Both the position numbers and the translations under genes were made by a program. This document shows positions 57,238 to 64,000 of a stretch of DNA of 64,000 nucleotides, one piece after another; positions within the stretch are counted from its first letter, which is position 1; each line of letters opens with the position of its first letter. Origin of the DNA: Galaxea fascicularis (taxonomy: Eukaryota; Cnidaria; Anthozoa; Scleractinia; Euphylliidae); contig OX419340.1 of assembly GCA_948470475.1 (NCBI GenBank), positions 24,555,067-24,619,066 on the forward strand, written 5' to 3'. The notes under the pieces were generated by a model. The model worked only from the letters and a program-made list of their open reading frames with translations, ran no database searches and had not been told where the DNA came from.

Positions 57238-58630
57238 ACACTGTGACACAATCAATGCCAATTTCCTTGTAACTGATCAACAAGCCCGACTGCAGAACCA
57301 AATTGAGCGGTTTTGGGAGATAGACTCCTATGCTACCAAGCAAGCCCCCTCTGACTCTGGCGTGTCAGCTGAAGACAGACGAGCGTTCTCGATATTAGAA
57401 AGCAGCACAGTGAAGGAGGAAGGCCACTATAAAACAGCACTGTTGTGGAAGGGGGAGCCAAGTTTGCCCAACAATCGTGCTATTACCGTTTCGCGTCTCC
57501 ATTCTACTGAAAGGAAGCTTAAGAGGAATCCAGAGCTGGCAAGAAAGCACCGGGACGTCATTAACAGTTATATCAGTAAAGGATATGCTAAGAAATTGAC
57601 ACCTGAGGAGTCAAGGAAAACGACCTCAAGAACATGGTACCTTCCACACCATGCAGTACTAAACCCCAACAAACCAGGGAAGGTTCGTGTGGTTTTTGAT
57701 GCAGCGTCAAAGTATGACAAAGTTTCCCTGAATGAAAACCTGCTCACTGGTCCCGACTTGCTCAATAATTTGGTAGGAATCCTGTTGCGATTTAGAAGTG
57801 GAAAGATTGGTATTATGGCGGATGTGGTCGTAGTCGTATGTCATCAGGTCGTAGTTTGTGAAGAAGACAGGGACTCGCTGCGTTTTCTGTGGAGAGATTT
57901 AGATCAAGCTATACCGCCAGATGAGTACCAAATGACAGTGCATGTTTTTGGTGCAGTCGACTCACCCTGTTGTGCCAACTATGCATTACAAAGAACTGCC
58001 CTTGATCAGTCAAAGAACTTCAATGAGGAAGCAGTCCGTGCAGTCTTGCGCAACTTTTACATGGACGATCTTCTCTCCTGGAAACCAAATTCCGATGGAG
58101 CTGCCGACTTGGCCAAGCAGCTAATTAACCACCTAGCAACAGGAGGCTTCAGACTCACAAAGTGGATGTCGAACAGCCGAGAGGTCCTGGCAGCAATCCC
58201 CTCCTCTGAAGTGGCATGTGATACTGTTGATCTTGATCGTAATGAGTTGCCACAAGAAAAAGCCCTTGGTGTCAAGTGGTACACGGAACAAGATTTCCTA
58301 TGTCTGCAACCGGTGAAGAGTGGCTTCCCTGACACCAAGAGGGGAATATTGAGTGCCACAAGTAGCGTGTTTGACCCCCTCGGTTTGGCTGCGCCATATG
58401 TGATTAAGGCAAAGCTGATAATACAGGAGCTGTGGAGACGTCAAACTGATTGGGACGAAGAGCTACCTGATAAAATTCTTCGGAGCTGGCAAAGCTGGAA
58501 AGATGGTTTGAAGTCATCTCAGGTTATTGCGGTTCCCAGGTTGTATGGATTCCACCGTGACGAATGCCAAGATCATATGTGCAACTACATGTGTTTTGTG
58601 ACGCCTCAGAGATGGCTTATGGAGCCGTAG
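57227..58630 (+). pseudogene. BEL/Pao reverse transcriptase (copy B)
   Basis: Same 467-codon frame as copy A, including the valine-rich motif A region and intact FYMDDLL. A few residue differences, for example Ser-to-Trp right after the catalytic motif (LLSW here, LLSS in copy A). Confidence 0.86.
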
Positions 58631-59448
58631 CCTATTTCCGAACAATCAGTCGTGGACGTGTAAATGTGAGTTTCATCATGAGTAAGACAAGGCTAGCCCC
58701 GATCAAGACCTTAACTATACCACGCCTGGAATTGCAAGCTGCAGTGATAGCAGTCAGGCTGAAGTCGAAGATATTGACAGAAATCGACTTCGAAGTTGAC
58801 GATACGTACCTCTGGAGTGACTCAGAGATTGTGCTCCACTATATTAGGAACAATCACAGAAGATTCAGCGTTTATGTGTCGCACAGAGTTGCTGAAATTG
58901 CCTCTACCTCCGATGGTAAGGAGTGGCACCATGTGCCAGGCTCAATGAATGTTGCCGATGACTGCACAAGAGGGATCGAAATGTGTGATTTGATCCCTAC
59001 GTGTCGGTGGATCAGTGGCCCCACCTTCCTCATGCTCTCTAAAGACAAGTGGCCAAGGAGTGAAAAGAAAGCAGAATTTGACGACAGTCAGCTGGAAGTC
59101 AAGGCTTCAGTCCTGACAACGTCCGCTACATCCAGTGTGAGTATGGTAGCGTGGGAGAGGCACTCTTCTTGGAAGAAGCTAGTGCGCGTGTACGCATGGT
59201 GGATGAGGTACAAGTTCAAGTTAAAGTGTAAAGTGAGGAAGCAATGTCCTCCCTCAGAGCGACAAGGGAAAATGTTGTTCGCCAATGATCTTAAAGAGGC
59301 CTCTCTAGCCTTATGCCAGTTAGCACAGATTGAGTCGTACAAAGAAGACTATGAAGATCTTCAAGCCAAAAGGGCGCTACCCCACAACAGTTCACTACTT
59401 CCACTGCAGCCTATTTTCTTTGGCGGAGTTATCAGAGTTGGAGGCCGT
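58564..59448 (+). pseudogene. BEL/Pao RNase H region, truncated (copy B)
   Basis: Same content and same abrupt end at GGVIRVGGR as copy A, so the Penelope-like insertion pre-dates the duplication. No integrase. Confidence 0.85.
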
Positions 59449-59677
59449 AGTGTCCACTCTATCGTCGATTCCTAGTTTCGTCGCGATGTCTTTGTTTTCT
59501 TTATGGATTGCTTGCGTCGTCTCAGGTGGTGCTTTCTTATAGGATTTCGTGATGCTTTTCTCTAGGAGATCGTTGAATGCAGATGGCTCTAGTTTGTAGA
59601 AGTTAGTTGTTTTGTCCGCGGCGATTAGCAGTTTGGGTTCATTTTTTGGGTTCAAGAAATATGCCGCATCTTTAATA
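59449..59677 (-). mobile_element. Penelope-like N-terminal RT block, inverted (copy B)
   Basis: Counterpart of 13612-13840, with the same AADKTTN and KLGIDDRVDTT motifs. Confidence 0.65.
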
Positions 59678-60408
59678 ATAATGGCCTACGCATCACCATT
59701 GAAGCTAACAAACAAGTAATCAACTTCCTAGATGTCACATTTAACCTTAACCGATGCACTTATCAGCCATTTACAAAGCCAAACACTTCTCTGCAATACG
59801 TTCACCGCGAGAGCAACCACCCGCCAATCACCACAAAGAACATTCTCGCCGGCATCAACAAACGCTTATCATCCCTATCATCCGACAAAGCATCCTTTGA
59901 CCAAGCCGCCCCCCCCCCCCCCCCCCCATACCAGAAAGCACTCGACGAAAGCGGATACCACTACACACTGCAGTACGAACCACCCAAAGCAAAGAAATGG
60001 AAAAACCGACAACGCAATAACCTCATCTGGTACAACCCTCCTTTATGCAAGAGCACCAGCACCAACATCGGGCACAAATTCCTCGCACTAATAGACGAAC
60101 ACTTCCCCAAAGATCACAAGCTCAGAAGAATCTTCAACCGAAACACCATCAAGATCAGCTACAGCTGCATGGACAACACTAAACAAATAATCGACAACCA
60201 TAACAAACGCATCCTAACTGAATCTACACAGGCCGATAGCACCGCCGCTGCCGCCCCCGCTACCGCTACCATTAACAATAACATGACATGCAACTCTCAA
60301 AGGAACGAGACAACTGAAAATGAGCAGGAGCCTGCCATTTCCCGTTTGCCGTTGGTCTGTATTTTATTACAAATTAAACGCAATGGTACGTGCTTGTCAT
60401 AAATTGTC
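59678..60408 (+). mobile_element. Penelope-like C-terminal block (copy B)
   Basis: Copy B keeps one more base near 59690, so the frame is open from GLRITIEANKQVINFLDVTF. The C-run (about 59910-59928) has a slightly different length. No GIY-YIG domain follows. Confidence 0.7.
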
Positions 60409-61004
60409 ACGGATTAACGAAATTTACATGCTAAATTTAGGTCTGATAAAAATCAAACAAGAAATCACAGCACCGCAAATAATTTCATTTCACCAAACAC
60501 CGTTGCGTGAAAAACACAAACATCGCACACTATAGGGTTTGAGTTCACCGCAACACTGTAAATTGAGATTTTATTCACCGCATTACTGCATTGAAAAACA
60601 TCAACACCGCAAATCCCCATGTCCCCCTCCTCTAATGGCCTCTTTGTTTGAGGCTAGGTTTCTCCATTCCGTAAATCCTAGCAATTTCGGATCCCAGTTC
60701 ATTCAGTTCTGGGTCATTTCTGCGGAACTTTAATTGTAATTGGAAGTCTTGAGTGCCAAGGAGTATGTTGTTTCAAACGAGAAAATGACCCCTGAATGAA
60801 AACCCCCTGACAAACGCAAAACCCTATTCGGGAAAAATCGCCTGACAGAATGGTTTATCTTATCAACCAATCATATCCTTCGATAGTTCATCATTCGCTA
60901 CACCCAGTTACTTCCGGGAAACAGTATCAGATCTGGCTAAAACATCACTCAGTCGAAGAAGGCCCTATTACAACTAACACAGATCGGTTGTAGAGGGGCG
61001 AAAT
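60409..61004. other. Gap upstream of the LRAT gene (copy B)
   Basis: Same content as 14571-15166 with isolated substitutions. No gene. Confidence 0.5.
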
Positions 61005-61646
61005 ATGGCGGTCATATTTGAAGAAGTTGAGCTGAATGATTTGAACACTGGTGATCAAATTGCGGTGACGGGAAACTTAGCTTCTCTAAGTCCGTTCCTT
61101 TTAAAGCTCATGCCTCACAGCAACGGCCTGTACTTTCACCATGGCATTTTCGACAGGGAAAACTTGGCAGTGATCGACCTCTATGGCGAGAACAAAGAAG
61201 ATGCCAAACCCAACAGACGCCCGTTCCTTTCTTTTTTCAAAGGACATGACAAGCTTTTTCGTGTTATTCACGAAGAGACATTGTCGGTGGAGCAAACTAT
61301 GATGATGGCCGAGGATGTATTGAGACAACAACACTCTTGGCAAGCTTATGATCTGATCAACAACAACTGCGAGACCTTTGCCACTTATTTAAAGACGGGT
61401 ATCCCAACATCAAGTCAGGTTTTTGAGGCTGCAAAAGAGCTTGTTACGAGGCTGCTGGCCTCTCCACCTGGCCGAAAGGTTACTGGATCTTCGGCTTCGG
61501 TCTGCGGAGCATCAGTGGAAAAATTCAGCAATTGCAAGCCGTCGAAGGATTGGAAGGCTGGTTCGCTGGATGCGTTGAAGGCTTGTTTTCCGGGAAACAG
61601 AACAGCCACAGAGGATGATTCAGAGAGGGATGAGCTATCGGACTGA
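61005..61646 (+). CDS. LRAT-domain thiol acyltransferase/phospholipase-like protein (copy B)
   Basis: 213 residues, intact, same His45/His46 and Cys122 centre as the copy A gene. Three base differences in 642: Arg79 to Lys, Arg137 to Ser, and one silent change. Both replacements lie outside the catalytic motifs. The sequence after the stop lacks 31 bp present in copy A. If both copies are real loci, this is a recent gene duplicate. Confidence 0.9.
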   Translation: MAVIFEEVELNDLNTGDQIAVTGNLASLSPFLLKLMPHSNGLYFHHGIFDRENLAVIDLYGENKEDAKPNRRPFLSFFKGHDKLFRVIHEETLSVEQTMMMAEDVLRQQHSWQAYDLINNNCETFATYLKTGIPTSSQVFEAAKELVTRLLASPPGRKVTGSSASVCGASVEKFSNCKPSKDWKAGSLDALKACFPGNRTATEDDSERDELSD

Positions 61647-62968
61647 CGCAAGTAGCCTGGATAATTTCACTTGATGAAGTCGCATTTTCACCTTGCAAGT
61701 TGTTGATAGAAAATGACCATAAAATTCGTACGAAGCTTAAACATGTTTTAAAGGCCTTATAAGATTCAGGGATATACTGCCTGACATGCACGCTGTTTTC
61801 AATCTCTTATTTGTGGGTAGGTTTTTTGTCCATTTGTATCAATAAATAATGATACTGTGAACAATTATAGTCATGCAAATAAAGCTTATGTACTGTACCC
61901 GTCAAATCTGACCAGCTTGTATATTTCTGTGACTTTATTGCAGTAGAATAATTTGTGTGGTTGCTTATGTTTCTATTTGAGCTTGCTTCATGTTGGATTT
62001 GTTTCCCAAAATGAAACCGAGAATGCGAAGAAAGACTCAATCAAGTTCCATCAAGTCGATTCGTCTTCAGCCTATTTTGACTAGTCATCTTTCTTCCCCG
62101 AAAGATTGGGTAGTTCGTCTTCGTTTAAGAGCAAATGCACAGAAATATCGAGAATAGCGTGGCCACGGTCAAAATTTAACTTTCCTTTTTTTCGAGTTCA
62201 TAGAGAGGTATTTATCACTTTTGAAAGCTTTTAGGGTTTATTTGTCTCTTTTTCGGTTCTAGACGACAGCTCGGCCCTGCGAGAAAATCTGTCTTTATGC
62301 AGATTTGAAAATAGCCGTTGTAAAGCGAGCTTAAGTCTATAATTGCAAAGGGACGTTTCGGTATGTGGCCGGGGTCGGATCGAGCTCATCTTATAGCTAT
62401 GAAATGTCCAAAATGCTATTCTTACACGAGATGTAAATATTTGTTTGTTTTTTTTTAGTGGGTGCTTTGAAAAACGCCACGAAAATCTGTGAATTTTCTC
62501 TGAAATTTGAATCAAGTAGCATATTGTCTAAGCATTGACATTTGAGCGAAAAGTGAAACTATTGTTTCAAAATCTGGCTTCCGATTCCAAAATATTGATG
62601 TAAAGTTTTTAATCCGGTCAATCACATGCTGCAGTTGATGTCGTATAGAGAAGTATTTGTGTTTATATAACTGATTAAACGACAAATGTGAAGACTCTGC
62701 GAAGATCACCAGGTCACAAACCTGAAATGAATGCTGTTCTATGAAACCAGTAATTGCATGTCCTGCCGTTTTAAGGGGAATACGGTTACCAGTACGTGAC
62801 CGCCGGACTCATGCTGTAACGCATGTCACGTTCAATGAAGCTGTCAGCAATTTTTCCAAGTGTTTGTTAGCTGATGCACAGAAAATGCATGCAATTTCTA
62901 AGACCAAAACAAAAGGCTAAAGAAACGTTTAAAAAGTACAAAATATATTATTCCAAGCGAACCTTAAT
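61647..62968. other. LRAT 3' region and gap (copy B)
   Basis: Counterpart of 15840-17160 with polyadenylation-type AATAAA near 61842 and 61879. No gene. Confidence 0.5.
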
Positions 62969-63473
62969 CAGGGGCACAAAACGACCAATTTGTTGAAAAA
63001 TGTATTATTATACCCCAGTTAATAAAACTAAAGTTATTCAGGCATTTTCAGGTGTTTTTTAATATTGCTGGGAAAAAAAATATCCGTTCCTTTTTGCCAG
63101 CAAGACACACAAGATATTTCCCAGCCAGCTAGATAAAATTGGTTGGTTTTCCAGCCAGGTACAAATTGAGCAGCCTGTACAACAACAAAAGAGACAATTC
63201 CATATGTCGTAACCCTAAATGGGCGTGGCAAAAGGCCTCAATTCATGCCTTCAGTGCGGGGGGGGGGAAGGAGACACCAAATTTCTCACACCAATCCAGA
63301 TTTCGCCAGCCAGCAAAACTCAAACTGCTACCACACTTCAGTAATTACCAACCGAAACCATCAGCAGAAAGAAATTGGATAACCAACTCCGAGACATAAC
63401 TGATATTTTGCCAGCCAGCACAATACCTCCGCGGAACAGATAAAGTGAGGAACAGCTTCGTTTTGTGCCCCTG
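62969..63473. mobile_element. hAT-like MITE, 505 bp (copy B)
   Basis: Same CAGGGGCACAAAACG ends and CTTAAT flanks (62963-62968 and 63474-63479). The right end here reads CGTTTTGTGCCCCTG, making the inverted repeat two bases longer than in copy A. Confidence 0.72.
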
Positions 63474-63479
63474 CTTAAT

Positions 63480-64000
63480 TATCTTCACGGTCGTGACTTC
63501 TATTTTGCGTAGTACTTACCACTCTCACAGGTGCTCGAAGACGTCGTTATGAGGGTTGATTTAACTGAGTCACTTTAAGATGTTTATGAACCGTGCTAAA
63601 TATGGAAACACCAAAAAGTCGGAGAAGGCAAAAGCCAATTGTTTTGTTTTTCCAGTGAAAAAATAAGCTGTCTCGGTTAGGCCAGATACCAGAAAGCGAT
63701 GGCCCTAACTTCGTGAATGGGTTTCCCGGAAGTATTCTTTTTCCCGGCGCTGTAACGTGGGTGCGCTTTTTTGGTTGATGCAGTTATAGAAAACAAGACG
63801 ATTACTCACCCTTAAATCCACGGTTCAAACAAGGCAAGACCATCAGTACACCTGTGTAAACTTTCAAACTGAATTATGAAATTGAATTAGCTTTTCACGG
63901 AAAAATATCACGAAATTTTTGATTCGGCATAAAAACTTGTACGATAAATCGTCCAACACAAAGCAAAACGAAGTAGTGGAAAAAAATTTCTCCTTTATGC
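63480..64000. other. Right edge of window, no gene
   Basis: Counterpart of 17670-18185. A local difference near 63943-63960 (GATAAATCGTCC inserted or exchanged) is the only notable change. Confidence 0.5.

Larger units (their letters stand above)
44790..64000 (+). repeat. Segmental duplication, copy B (right end cut by window)
   Basis: Same order and orientation as 1-18185. The offset drifts from 44789 to 45815 because of indels, mainly the insertions at 49833-50125 and 51330-52098, minus a 31-bp loss after the LRAT stop and small losses near 46350 and 48215. Similarity runs to the last base of the window. Confidence 0.97.

Overview
The window reads as intron-rich, AT-leaning eukaryotic DNA, most likely from a cnidarian and probably a stony coral or related anthozoan. 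That inference rests on three things: spliced genes with GT-AG introns, the mix of BEL/Pao, CR1/L2-like and Penelope-like retroelements with tRNA-derived SINEs and foldback elements, and repeat families that resemble those of anthozoan genomes. No bacterial features such as operons or Shine-Dalgarno sites are seen, and there are no rRNA genes or intact tRNA genes.

Layout. Bases 1-18185 (copy A) and 44790-64000 (copy B) are the same block in direct orientation, nearly identical but with indels. Each copy holds, in order: a tRNA-derived SINE (minus), a promoter-like leader duplicated about 1.2 kb apart, a GCGAGCC-rich element, a small minus-strand two-exon reading frame, a BEL/Pao gag-pol relic (plus), a CR1/L2-like LINE nested in it (minus), a Penelope-like fragment pair joined in opposite orientations inside the BEL pol, an intact intronless LRAT-domain gene, and a hAT-like MITE with clear target-site duplications. 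Copy B carries two extra insertions (293 and 769 bp) and copy A carries small private lesions, so the copies have diverged separately. They may be a true tandem duplication or two haplotypes kept side by side by the assembler; the sequence alone cannot decide.

The spacer between the copies (18186-44789) holds a tRNA-promoter element bounded by inverted repeats (18.6-18.9 kb), a decayed transposon-type gene with a C2H2 finger (20.3-24.5 kb), an 11-exon coiled-coil gene (27.2-37.05 kb), a 5'-truncated LINE (40.4-42.9 kb), and several foldback repeats.

The coiled-coil gene is the main host-type gene. Its splice sites give one continuous 632-residue frame. Four consecutive exons are each exactly 243 nt and phase 1, so the rod was lengthened by exon duplication. 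A fifth, decayed copy with a near-perfect palindrome lies in the following intron.

Two small structural signals also stand out. The SINE 3' tail and the tail of the nearby LINE share a stem-loop with compensatory base changes. The BEL gag start lies only 12 bp from a divergent minus-strand ATG that opens a spliced finger plus Myb/SANT-like frame. Almost everything outside the LRAT genes and the coiled-coil gene is mobile-element DNA in decay.
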